64,000 nt of DNA. It comes from Acanthornis magna. Lineage: Eukaryota > Chordata > Aves > Passeriformes > Acanthizidae. Every line of letters starts with the position of its first letter. Within the stretch, counting starts at the first letter, position 1. This document shows positions 12,906-24,700 of this stretch, one piece after another. A model generated the notes under the pieces. It ran no database searches, was not told the origin of the DNA, and saw nothing but the letters and a program-made list of their open reading frames with translations. A program made the position numbers and the translations under genes. Where the stretch lies: contig JAWUZG010000159.1 of NCBI GenBank assembly GCA_036785705.1, positions 4,712,001-4,776,000 on the forward strand. The letters are read 5' to 3'.

Positions 12906-15247
12906 ACTCTTGTGCAGGATTTCCTCTCCTCCAGTTTTCTTCTTCTCTTCTGTGCTCCTCCAAATACAGAGAATCCAATCTCTTTGGAGTTTTGCTTAAA
13001 GAAAGAATGTTAATCAAAGGCAACCCTCAGGACCTGGTACAGGTGTTTTGAATATATTAATTCACAAGCAGATTTGTATAAAGAAAATTTTTACATTTAA
13101 GAATTCAAATGCTTAGATTCAATCTGGTTCTCAGTTGTAATGTCTTAAAACCACAGAAAACGTGACCTTTAGCTAACCCATGACTATCCAAATTGACACC
13201 AGAAGGAGCTGCAAGCTGGCTTCGTTGTGAAATTAATGGATTCCTCTTCTGTGATAGATGCAGGGAAACAAACTACAGATTTAAAAAACATCTCTTTGGG
13301 AGCTGCATCTTAATGATATCAGAATTGAATAAATATATGCATAGCTCCAGGAATCTCCTAATGGAGCCTCTGGGCTTTGATTTTTACATCTGCTTTTCTG
13401 TGGTTTTGTAGCTCACCTCATGCACTAGCCATTCAATATATATTTTATATTGCTACAATAGTTTGCACATTTATTTTTTAACGACAAAGGGCTCCCACCC
13501 TCTTCCCATCTGCATTGGAAGTATTTGCATAGCTGAGGGCCTGCAATGGTGAGCAAAGGCAGCTCTCCTCTAGAGCAGCACAGATTGCCAGGCCTGGAAC
13601 ACCAAAGGGAAGCAGTGAGACACTGAAGCATTTCCAAATTCAGTCATTTCTTTGTGGTGGGGGTGAGAGGAGTAATTGTAAAAGAAAGACAGCTAAATCA
13701 AAATGAACTATAAAAAAACTACAATTATTTAATTTGTTGCAGTAGAGCAAAGATTTCCTGGACAGTTATGGCAAAAGTACCAGTACTATTAATAAAACAC
13801 ATAAATACTCAGCAACCTAAGGGAGAGCTGGTTCACACTCCAAGAAACAGCTTTAGCAGAAATGATTAGTTAAGAAATGTGATTTGTAGTCTAATGGAAT
13901 ATCCATTATAACCAGTAAAAGGAAAACTCTCACCTTCTCAAAGATTATTTCATTTTTTAACATACTGGCCCTTTAGTGTCTACATTATCTTGTCCATACA
14001 GGATTTTAAAAAAATATTTATGGGAAAAATGGAGTCTGAATGTCAAAGACTTCTAATCTTTATTGTTCAAGGGCTCGAAGTTCAGTCAGTTCCATTTCTG
14101 TTGCTCAGACATCTGCAGGCAGTGTGAGCCAAGGTATCCACTTACCAATGACCGATGACAGCACATGGGAAAGATATTCAGACCCCTAAAGTAACACAGA
14201 GGTGCACAAGGAGCTTTTAGACCTACACATTACCTAAATTCTGAAAGTGGTGCATTCAGGAAATGACCAGCACCCGGTCAGTTATAAAATGGGTAAGGAT
14301 CCTGCTGAAATAAAACCAGGGAACTAATCCAGAAGGCTTAGACAAGGGGAGAGGTGTTTGATGAGGACATTGGTGCCACTCTAGGCTAAAACCCAGGAAG
14401 TGCCTGAGGCTTCAGAGAGGAGTTTCCCATGGCAAAACAGGAGCCAAGACTTGAACCTCATCCCAAACCCCTCCTGAAGCTCACTGGTGCTCCCAAGAGT
14501 GTGCATGGATCCCTCATCTGCAGAGATAGCTTTGAAGTGCACACCACTTCTGTCCCTAAAGCACTGCTGAAAACCTTGGAAGTCAAACTACTCTTTAAAA
14601 TGTCCTTTTAAGCAAAGTTTGGAAGATACCACCGCAAGGTAAACAGAGAGTGCAATATGCTTTGTTTAACTTGCTTAGCATTTTAAATCTCTCAATCCTG
14701 ACATTTCTTTGTAGCATAAAGCTCTCCAGATCAGGTTATATATTATGCATTGTAAAACTCTAGTAGTAAAAACAAACATTCTTTCCAGAGTCATCTGTTT
14801 GCAATTTTCCTTGATTACCCTTCCAATAGATTTCAAGTTGTGGATTGAAAGATTTAATGTTCATATGGATAGAATTTGTTCCTTTTCTAACGATAACTTT
14901 TAGCTCCATTACTCAGCCTTAAGTCAGCCTGCATTTTACTTTTGTCAAGACAAACGATTTTGTCGTCTTAAATCAAATTGTCATGATTGTCCTCAGCAAT
15001 CTGTCACAGCAGAGTTATTTTTGTCTGGCTGTTCTGACAGCCAGCTCCTAAAAACAGCATCTGAGTGCGTGTGAGCGCTGCTGGGTGGTGCCAGTGGGGA
15101 TCAAGGCAGGGGTGACAGAGAGGAGAAGGATCCACAGCTGAACTTGGCTCCCAGGCTTTACAAGGGTTTGGGATGTGGGGAGAATCAGAATCTACACAAT
15201 GGTGTCCCCAGAAGCACTCACATCTCTTCTCTTCCCTCTCTGAGGCT

Positions 15248-15395
15248 AAAAACTTAAGTTCTTCCAAGGCTTCTTTCTAAAAACTTAAATTCTTCCAAGG
15301 CTTCTTTCTAAAAACTTAAATTCTTCCAAGGTTTCTTTCTAAAACCTTTAATTCTTCCAAGGCTTCTTTCTTAAATTCTTTCAAGGCTCCTTTCT
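15248..15395. repeat. 31-bp tandem repeat, four copies plus a partial
   Basis: Units begin at 15248, 15279, 15310 and 15341, each close to AAAAACTTAAATTCTTCCAA followed by GGCTTCTTTCT. A degenerate partial copy ends near 15395. Confidence 0.9.
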
Positions 15396-16279
15396 ATGTT
15401 GTTTTCTTTGCTTTTGATCGTTTATGGTTTTTATTGCTCTTAACAACAGAAAACTGAACTTTTAGTACTGGGAATTCGAATGAGTGCTATGGAGCTCTGA
15501 CAGAATTAGAGCAGATTTGTACATATATGGTTTTACATTGAATAGAGTAAGAACTGGAACTAATTTGTTGTTACAAAAGTAAAAGTACAAATGTCCTCAA
15601 TATCTCAGAACAAGAGTGATTCTGAGGACACCACACTATGCCAATGTTACATGTTGAAAGATGAAAGAGAATTAAATACTAACTTTTGAAAATAATCCTT
15701 TTATGATTTATCAGATTTTAAAGGTTGATTCTTAATTAAAAACATATATTAGTTGTATATGAAATTAATTCTATGCATAATTTTTAAGGACTTGTACTTT
15801 AAATTAGCTTAACACCTTCTAGCACAAATTAAGTTTAGGTAAACAGAGTCACTGAGGAATATTACTGGTGACTTTTTCTATAAATGTGGTCTATATTAAA
15901 TATAAAAACTGTCCCATGGTTGTTAACTGTTCCCAGATGGAATAATGACAGTTCAAAGCTAGAATCCAGCACACAGAACTTTCAGGTATACGCTGTGGTT
16001 TAGAGGTTTATTTGGAAATATCTACAGTTAACCTTTCCCTCTTCCGAGTTTGATACAACATTATTTTTCATTTCATTCCTTTGCTGTATTCACAATGGGC
16101 TGATTTTTACATTAATGGTACATTGGCACCAGAGTCCCACAACCAAACCACTTGAAAGTGGAATTCATGTAGAAAAAATTGGGATTTTTCTTTCCTAAGG
16201 AGAAAACACAACAATAACACCTGTAGCTCACCACTCCAGGGCTAAATCTACCTCCATGTCAAAGAAAGACCCCAGTTTG

Positions 16280-16280
16280 A

Positions 16281-16332
<52 letters not shown>

Positions 16333-16338
16333 TTTTTT
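16280..16338. repeat. T-rich tract with C every 9-10 bases
   Basis: Runs of nine to ten T separated by single C, ending in a longer T run. On the minus strand this is an A9-10G repeat. Confidence 0.9.
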
Positions 16339-16339
16339 A

Positions 16340-18671
16340 ATGTTTAAAATAAAATGAAAGCATGTGGGACCGGGGAAAGTGTGAATTAAGCATTCTTCAT
16401 AATAAAGCTTGATTCTTTTTTAAAAACCCCAAAACTATACAGCATCTTTTAAAAAAAAGAATTGAAATACTGAAAATAGTATGTGAAGTGGTTTTATACA
16501 ATAAATAATCTGTTTTCTATAAATGTACAAAATCAGTTATACAGCAAGTAAGAAACTGATACAAATGCAATAACTGAAAGATATATTTAATTTTATAACT
16601 GTAATAATTTATTTATGAAATATATCCACATATATATAAAATATATCATATGTTTTGGCAAAGACCTCCCTTTCTTGTTTCAAACAAAAACTATTACCAC
16701 TGGTTTAAGCCCTATATAAACATTTTTACTGTTGATTTCCTTTCACTTTTCTTTTGGTCTACATCTTTCTTCTTATAAAATATAATTTAACAGCATGGGG
16801 TTATAGTTTAACCTATGTGCCCTGGGGAAAGTCTGCATGAAGGTCAGTCAGCCCCCAAAAAAATTTTCAATGTCACAAGTAAGGGATTTCCTCTCTTTTT
16901 AAATAACACACAACAGGATTCGCAAGTTACTCTTTTTCCTTTGCTTACTCTTGCATCCCTGTAGCAAAAAGAAGTCCATAATTTCTGAAGAAATCATTTA
17001 CACTGAGAAATGTCCAGGGTTGGATTGAATCCTTATGGCTGAGTTTCCGGGTTTTTTGGCGGTGCTGTTTCAAGGTGGGATTGGCAGCACTGGCAAAGCC
17101 CAGTGGACGTGCAGGGGCCTGGGGCAGCAAATGGCTCTGATTGCAGGAAGTTCCACAGTCCTACCCTTGCATCTGTAGGAAAAGTCTTTGGGATGAATAA
17201 CTGAAGTTCTGTTCACAGTGCATCCCTAAATAATCACTGTAAGCGTTTTTGAATGGAACTTCCAAGTGCAGGAATAATTTGTGCCTAAATTAGGTAATCT
17301 ATTGAATACTCAATGTATACTCTTAACTTGCTATAGTTTATAATAATATTTATATTAGCCATTCATATTTATTCTGCATAGATACTTTCATTTAAACATC
17401 TGCCACGAAGTTACAATATGATGATTCAGGCTTGCATACATTAAACAAGAGAAATATTTTGTATCTGTTTATTCTTAATGAGAACTCATGTAGAGGCAAT
17501 CTCCCTCTAACTCTCCACATTCTCCACTTGCAGTTGCCTGCCCAGAGCTGTGGATGGATTCTCCAGACACAGAGCAAGCAGTAAGTCGAACAGTTTCTAT
17601 TGTACTTGTTTAAGTCACAGAGAAAAACGTTTCCTGAAGCTTTGCATTGCTGAAGTTTGGGTCTGCCTTTGTAGATTTCCTCTAGAGCGATACATTCCCT
17701 GCCAGGTTACATGATAAAGATTATCCTTTGCTGAGGCTCTCACGAGGGGAGAAAAGCTTCTTCATACAGGTTCCTGTGCCCCAGAGTGGCACTGCTGAAA
17801 TGGAAGTGTTGCCTACTGCTGAATTCTCCGCTGGCAGCACACTGAAGCATCAAGTTTGTCCATCTCAAGGGAGAGTTGTAGTTTAAGTTCTTGTTTCTGA
17901 GCTCCAGCAAATAAATGTTAAAGCTTTAAAACAAACAAACAAACAAACAAATACAGCCAAAGTGTTGAATATTCAGCGCTAAGTCTCTATTACCTGAGAG
18001 AACTGTGGTTCCCCTCCTTGGATATGTGCACACAGTGAACTCTACACAGCTGTCCAATTAGCTCTGCTCAAATAATCACAGCCATAAATTCAGCTTGGGG
18101 ACTTCTAGTCTAACTGCATCCCTTCATAGCAAAAAATTTGGGGTAATGGTGTGACTTTTTAGAAGTGGTAATATTTGAAATGAAACTGGCTACTAGATCA
18201 CAGTAACCTCTTTATATCTGACATCAAAAGCAGATTTATTTTTCTCTCCACATACTTTTCCTACAAAGCTTTTCCTGTTTCTTTACCTTAACACTTCAAC
18301 TTTTAGTGGAGCACTGCACTGGGACATGTAACTTAATTTGTTGCAGTGCTAAACAAGCAAAAAGATGATAGACAGGAACAGCCCTTGCCCTAAAAAAAAA
18401 AAGCCAAAATATTTATCGGCTTATGGCCAGATAATCCAACTTTTGAAGGAGTTACATCAGCATGAGGAAGGTTGTAACAGTTCTGTGTATAGTAAAGGTT
18501 ATTTTAAAAATTAAATTAGGAAAAAACCCAAAAACGACTCATGGGCCAAATTCTGTCCTTATTTAGGAAGGAATGAAAATAATCAGTTGAAAGAATTAAA
18601 CGTTCTGCAAGTACAAAGAATATTCATGGAAAATTAATATTTCTTTTCAACATTAAACATTTGTAACGTAC
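16340..18671 (-). other. EDN3: Probable EDN3 intron 4 and 3' UTR region
   Basis: This holds what should be the last intron and terminal non-coding exon of EDN3, but I cannot place the acceptor. AATAAA occurs on the minus strand at 17473-17468, and another at 16012-16007 lies beyond the T-rich tract. The stretch 16340-16880 is AT-rich and looks like 3' UTR sequence. A four-base AAAC repeat lies at 17931-17950. The extent is inferred, not read. Confidence 0.3.
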
Positions 18672-18703
18672 CTGATTGTTCAGAATCCTCCAAACTCTCT
18701 GTG

Positions 18704-18776
18704 CTACTGAATGAAATTGTCTTCCTCTTCCCTGCATTGGTCTTTCTCCTCTGTCTTTTTCATTGATCCATGATTT
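18704..18776 (-). CDS. EDN3: EDN3 coding exon 4 with stop codon
   Basis: The acceptor TCTGTTCTACAG ends at 18777. In the frame set by exon 3 the exon reads [24 protein letters not shown] and then TAG at 18706-18704. This lines up residue for residue with the acidic Asn...Lys-Thr-Asp/Glu stretch after the second cysteine cluster of human EDN3. The exon itself runs on to a good donor, AATCAG|GTACGT (exon end 18672), so at least one further, non-coding exon is expected. The stop is 32 bases from that donor, too close for usual nonsense-mediated decay. Confidence 0.72.
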
Positions 18777-21700
18777 CTGTAGAACAGAGATTTCCTAAGT
18801 CACTGTGTCCTGGCCAATGTCCCCATTCATGACATGACAATTCCATGCTCTTTGTTAGACTTCATAAAACATTCTGTGTAATATATAAAATATGTGCAAT
18901 GTTCAGCATGCCCCAACTGGACAGATCTGCTCTTTGGAAAGCACCACATCATAAAAAGAAACAGCAAAAAGAACATTCCAAGCAGTGCCGGCTGGCTCTG
19001 GCCTCTTGCCTTCACTTATTAAACTCTGATGTGACACAGGAGCTCTCTTGCTTTTCTCTTCCTGTTCACTCCCCCATCCCACCAAGGGGAATCGAATGAG
19101 GATCAGTGTAAGTGCTTGGCTGCTGGCCAGGGTTAACCCACCGCCACTGCAGAGGGGAATTCTATTTAAAAATCAATCTATCCTTTAATCAGTCCCACTC
19201 GATAAATGCAACTCGATTAATTTCTCTCGGTGAAATGGCTTCATCACATGGCCAGGCTGCAGCATCAAGGAGAGACACTCACCTTCTTCTGTCCTGCACT
19301 CTTCTGCAGAACTGCAAACACTGCTTGTCGTGAGCATCCGAGCAGGAACATCGAGGTGAGGGCTGCCAAGGGCTTTGTCCTGCAGACCTTTTGCCTCTGA
19401 AGCTGCCCCTGTAGTTCGACAGTCCATAGGGCACGGTCCTCCTGTTGTGAGAATCGCACGCATTGTGTGTTTTAGGAACCGATTTAAATGATGTTCCATC
19501 TCTTTGCAATTTTAGCAAATGGAAAGCAATAAATAGTGGCACAAAAATCAAACCCTATGCTCACAAAAGAAGTTCTCCCTGTTCCAGGTCATAACTTCTG
19601 CTCCATCAGCTCAGGCTTTGATCAAGTTATATAGAGACAATCAGAATTAATTGGGAACTACACTGTCCAAAAAAAAAAAAAACTGGAATACCTAAGAGAT
19701 GATACAAAGGTTATTTTGTATTTTACTTGGTTATTGTTTATTTTACTCCTTATTCCTGTGTTGTGTTGGTTTCCCTCGCCCAATGCACAATTTTTTTTCA
19801 ACTCAGTGCCGTAGCTAGTATGAAGTGACAGAAGAGCTGTGCTGATTTCACCAGATCAATAACACTGTGTGGCTGTCATGTAGCTCGTGGTTCTGAGCCA
19901 GATTTGCCATTAATTTTATCATCAAGAATGCAGAAAACTGTCAGCATGATTCATTTACTGCATCATGTTTGTAACATGACCCCTGGAGATATAAATGTGA
20001 GAAACTGCCAATAATCCTCCTTGGATGGCTCACCTTTTTGTGAGAGATCCTATTCTGTACTGCAGCACACCAAGAAACAGTCAGAGGTACCTCCCTTTAT
20101 TTGCCTGCATGATTTGCTCTTTAATGGGTTATGGTCAATATTATTATCAGAAAAGGATGTGTTTCATGTCTGCTAACATCCCCAGAAAGAGTTGGATAGT
20201 TTGGACTGATGTCTTAAATTATTCTCCTCCATGTTGTTAAAGAATCTTAATTGACAGCAACTGTACTCCCCACGAAACTTCTGGAGACTCATAAAAGTTC
20301 CTGAGCACTTGAGGGATGGGCTAAGCAACCCACAAATCCACAAACACTAAAAATCTGAAGAGAACCTCATGTTCAAAAGCGAGAAAGAGGAGGGGAGGAG
20401 CGAAGAAAAAAAAAAAAAAAAGAAGGCAGGGAAGAGGAAGTCAGAGTCAATCTAGAAAGGTTACAGAAAGGTTACAGAACAAAGCCTGAATAATGAGTCT
20501 GGAACCACTACCTTCACATAGCTCTGCCTCTTTCATTTGCTTTGATAAAAACATCATTAGGCTGCTAATGGGAAAGCTGCAAATTTTCCATTTTCCCACA
20601 CACATGGTGGGCTGAAAGGTTCAGAAACATTATTTTCCTAATCTCTGCAATGATTTTTGATGCAACATCAGTACAGTTGATGCAAATCATTTATTCAATC
20701 TGCACTCATCGTACATCTGTAACAGTGCACCTTGTCTTTCACAACCTGAACCTGTCAGAGTTAGATTGATCACAAAATCATCCTGAGAGACAGAAAATCA
20801 CGAGCAGTGTTTCTGTGTTCAGAGCCCAGGGGATGGATTTTTTCCAGCAGATCCTGCTCTGCCTCTGTGCAGAAACTGTTCCCCGTTTTCCCCACTTTAC
20901 TCCTATGCCAGGACACTGGGAGAGGCCAAGAATATCCATATTTGTCTTAAAAGACTTTAGGATTTGATTTTGACCTCTCTTCTCAAACTCGTTTTAAAAG
21001 CTTTTTGTTGTCTTTAGGATTAGGAGAAAGTCCCATTTTATAATTAAAGAATATTAATAATTCTATAATGCCAAATGCTTTAGAATAATGGATGTGGAAT
21101 GGCTAATGTAGGGAACTTCTGCCATAAATAATTGCTCCATGGTCGTATTTTTTACACATTCATGTTTTTTATGAAGTAAGAACTTCATAAAAAGAGAGTA
21201 TTTAGAGACAGGAGCCAGAGGAAGCTCCTTTATTTTTAACAGTGGCAAACCCTCTATGAAAACTCCCTGGTGAAATTCTGTTATTCCACTTCCTGCTCAA
21301 ACTGAGACTGAAATGGAGAGATGAATTTTGTGTGTTTTAGACAAATGGGAGAGCCCTGTTTAACGACAGATAGTTTGCCAGGGCATAGAGAAGCTTCTTG
21401 CAGCTTTTGCAGATGTCATCCCACATTATGCTACCGAGACATGAAATCCTGTAATGTGGTATTCTCATTATTTAAAGTGGTGCCTTGTTCAAAAGTCCAC
21501 TCTTCCAAAATATGATGCTGTTTTTTTACTGTAATTCTCTAAACCAAAAGCTCTGTGGGACTGAGTTGCAATTTTCCCTGTGTGGAGAAAGTAGGGAAGG
21601 AGTTTTATTCTAAATTGCTGCAATTTGTAAATTAATGGACCAACCAGAACGGTCATCAACTCTAAATTTTACCTTAATCCATCACTATGTGAACCCCAGT

Positions 21701-24700
21701 GATTGAGGAAGGGGCCCATTACCCATCTGCTGCCTTTCCTAGGGATGGTAAATTCCAGCAAACAGGGAGGAGTGGAGAATAGAATTATAATTACAAGTGA
21801 TAAGAGCCATGAAACACAGCCTTAAGCAAAGGAGGAAATTGATATTTTAGATACTGCTTCTGATCTTTTAATGAAGTAGTTTATGCTTCATAGCTTAGAA
21901 AATGTATTCAAGGCTACTTCAATCTCAGTGGACCAGAAAAATGTACCAACGCAACAACATTTTCAAGTATTTCAAATGTCAAAGAATTTTAACCAGAATG
22001 TCCAAGTGAAGTTTTTGTGTGAGGTAAAGAGCAGATTTTCCAATCAGAGATAGAAGTACAATAATACTCCCAAATTGCCTGGGTTTGGTTCCTAATTCAA
22101 AAATTCAAACCCAAACCAGATACACTTCAATAGTAACCCAAAGTCTTTCCAAAAATAATCACGAAGAGCCTGATGAGTTGGATATACCTGGGGCAGTCTG
22201 TGTCCCTCAATGAAGATGAGGCTCAGCTGGAGCAGGGCAGAGGCAGAACTGATCCTGAACTCCCAGTTCCTTACACTGTGTTCCCTGTGGTTAGGACCCA
22301 GTCCCTGGCCAAAGTACTGGCTAAGAGCCATTTACTAATTTTTTGGAAATTTCTCTTCAGCATCCAGAGGTTTTTAATTGATTTATTTTTTTAATGTTTA
22401 CATTTCACAAGAAAATTCAAATTCCTGACTTTTAACTCAGTATGCAGCATTTCTTCCTTTAGGAGAATAAAATTCTCCTGATGCAAACTGAAATGGGTTT
22501 AAGATATATTTAAAGCTAAGGTGTGCTGTGAATCCTTTATGCCTTTCTTCTCTCCAAATTGGAGAATAAGCAAACCTAAATATTTCTGGATCAGCCTTTC
22601 CAAGGTAGTGCTTTGCACTGATTGGCCACATCCAAATCTGTGATTTCTGAGGATTTACTCTGTTGTGGGGTTCAGTATGAAAACTGCAGCCAGCTAGGGA
22701 GTGCATAAAAGTCTGCACGCTCAGTTCTTAAGCACTTTCTAACACAGAAAAATCTGAGTTCAAGGAAGGAGTTTCTTCCTCAGTATAAGCTACTTGTTCT
22801 TTACTCTGTATGAAAAAAAAAAAATCTAACACAACACTTCAGTACTTGTAATTATTCCAGGTGTTGTAATTCTGATTAGTCAGTCAACATAATTAACTGA
22901 AGATAATCCCCTGTCTAATAGAGCAGCCCAAAACTAATCAAAGCACAGTATGTTCTTTTCAGATTGGATATCAGATGCTGAAATAACCTAGATAGTTTCT
23001 GTACTTTGTGTCCACAAAATGCAATCAGAAAAGCCCTCCCTCTAAAAGTTAGTTAGCTCTTGGAGCAAGGTTTTGGCATTAAATTAAGATAAATAGACAT
23101 TTGTTTGTTGAAAAAAGACAAGAAGTACCAAATAATTGGTACCAAGTGATCGTTCCACTGAGCAGCCATTCTGAACCAATGAAAATTTTCCACAGAAGAA
23201 AATTGCCAATTGAAGGACTGATGCCTTCAGGTTGAACTGGGAAGTGTGATTTGCCTGAGTCCTTCTGTCCCCCACCGACAGTGAACGCTCAGAACTCAGG
23301 CAGACAAATCCAATTGGTTTATTTTAATTTTTTTAATGTGTGGCTGAGTTTCTCATGCTATGTTATAATTGACCTATGAGCTGCTATTATTTTCTACTTT
23401 CCCAGCCACTTAAGCACAGTAGATACCTCCAGGGCACTGGAGAGTTTCAGCCAAAACAAAGGGATGAGGGGGTTGCAGCAATCTTCTCAGATGCTGTGAT
23501 TTCAGTATTCAGCAATATATTTTCTGGCACACATCCAGGCCAGCAAGGCTCCCAAAAGTCTCCAGTGTTTTCAGACAATCCCAAAATGTATGAGATCCCT
23601 GTAAGGACCACTGAGAACAAAGAACACAGAAAGGAAGCAGAATTTACCATCCTCCAAGCGAGACAAAATGTCCCCAGAATGAAGGATGATGCTTGGGGGA
23701 AATAACAGATATTTCTGTGTAGTAGCTTTATAGATGAAGAGATCATTGGCTGCTCTGAAGTTGGCTCCAGCTCTTCTGTAACAGGCGTGGTTTTTAGGGG
23801 TTCACAATAGAGGTACTTTCCAAATTAACCCTTCCTTAACATTATTTAAAGAGTAAAACACCTCCAAAGAATGCCTGACTTGTTGGTTTGGCCATCCCGA
23901 CCACAGTTTCAGAAGCTGCACTTTTTCTGAGTAGCTTTTTGCAGTTATTTTCAAATGGAATTACTTTTATCCTTTATAGCCACACCTTTCTTTTCCACAT
24001 CCTCAATTCAGTAGCACTCACTGTTTCTAGATACCTAACAGGCTGCTATTATCCAAAAAGGTGCACCTCCACGACCTTGCTATCTTACCCTTTAATTAAT
24101 ACTTGCTAATTTGCGAGGATGCAAATTAGTTTTAGTTCATTAGTCGCAGCTAAGTTAGGCAATAAGCCAAGGATTGCACGTATCTGCTTCATCATCCAGG
24201 TTCACTGACCACGTGAGGTCTTTGGTTTTCCTCCCCCTGAGGCCTCAGGATACCCAAGTGTGAGAATCTGGGGGCTTTTTGTCACTCTGCATCCTCCTCC
24301 TGTTGCTGCCAAAGGGATATCACATGTTTTGGTTCTCAAATATGATCAGAGCAATGTCTGAGTTATTGAGTGAAAAGCTGGGGTCTATTTTTTCAGGTGA
24401 GCAATATAAAGCAAGCCAGGGGGGTGTCCTTTAACACCCCAAATCCCCAGAGAGGTCAGGTAGAGCTCACCTGACCTAATGAACTGAGTCAGTGTTTCAC
24501 AGAAATACATCTCTCAAAACAACTCTCAGGACCTCCTTCAGGACCTCACACCAATCCAAATCTGCTCCCAGTTCTGTAGCAAGGTACCTGATGTTTAGTT
24601 TAAATAAATAAATAAAATCTGGAGCAGCATTTCCTGTCTGACAGGCCCAAACTCCCATTATTCCCTTTCTCCCTCTGACTGGCAGTCAGTATTATTAGTA

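Larger units (their letters stand above)
12561..16279. other. Non-coding intergenic sequence
   Basis: Apart from the possible SINE remnant and the 31-bp repeat listed separately, I see nothing that can be named. The right end probably lies beyond the EDN3 polyadenylation site. Confidence 0.55.

Noticed and set aside
14277..14450. Possible second MIR-like SINE (TTATAAAATGGGTAAGGAT and nearby)
   Set aside because: Only a short match to the MIR core, and flanking pieces point in conflicting orientations.
17392..17577. Possible coding exon 5 of EDN3 on the minus strand
   Set aside because: No similarity to the mammalian EDN3 C-terminus, no convincing acceptor in phase, and exon 4 already has an in-frame stop.
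1..18000. Exons of PHACTR3, expected by synteny to the left
   Set aside because: I looked for its conserved RPEL-type segments and found none. The gene probably begins outside the window.
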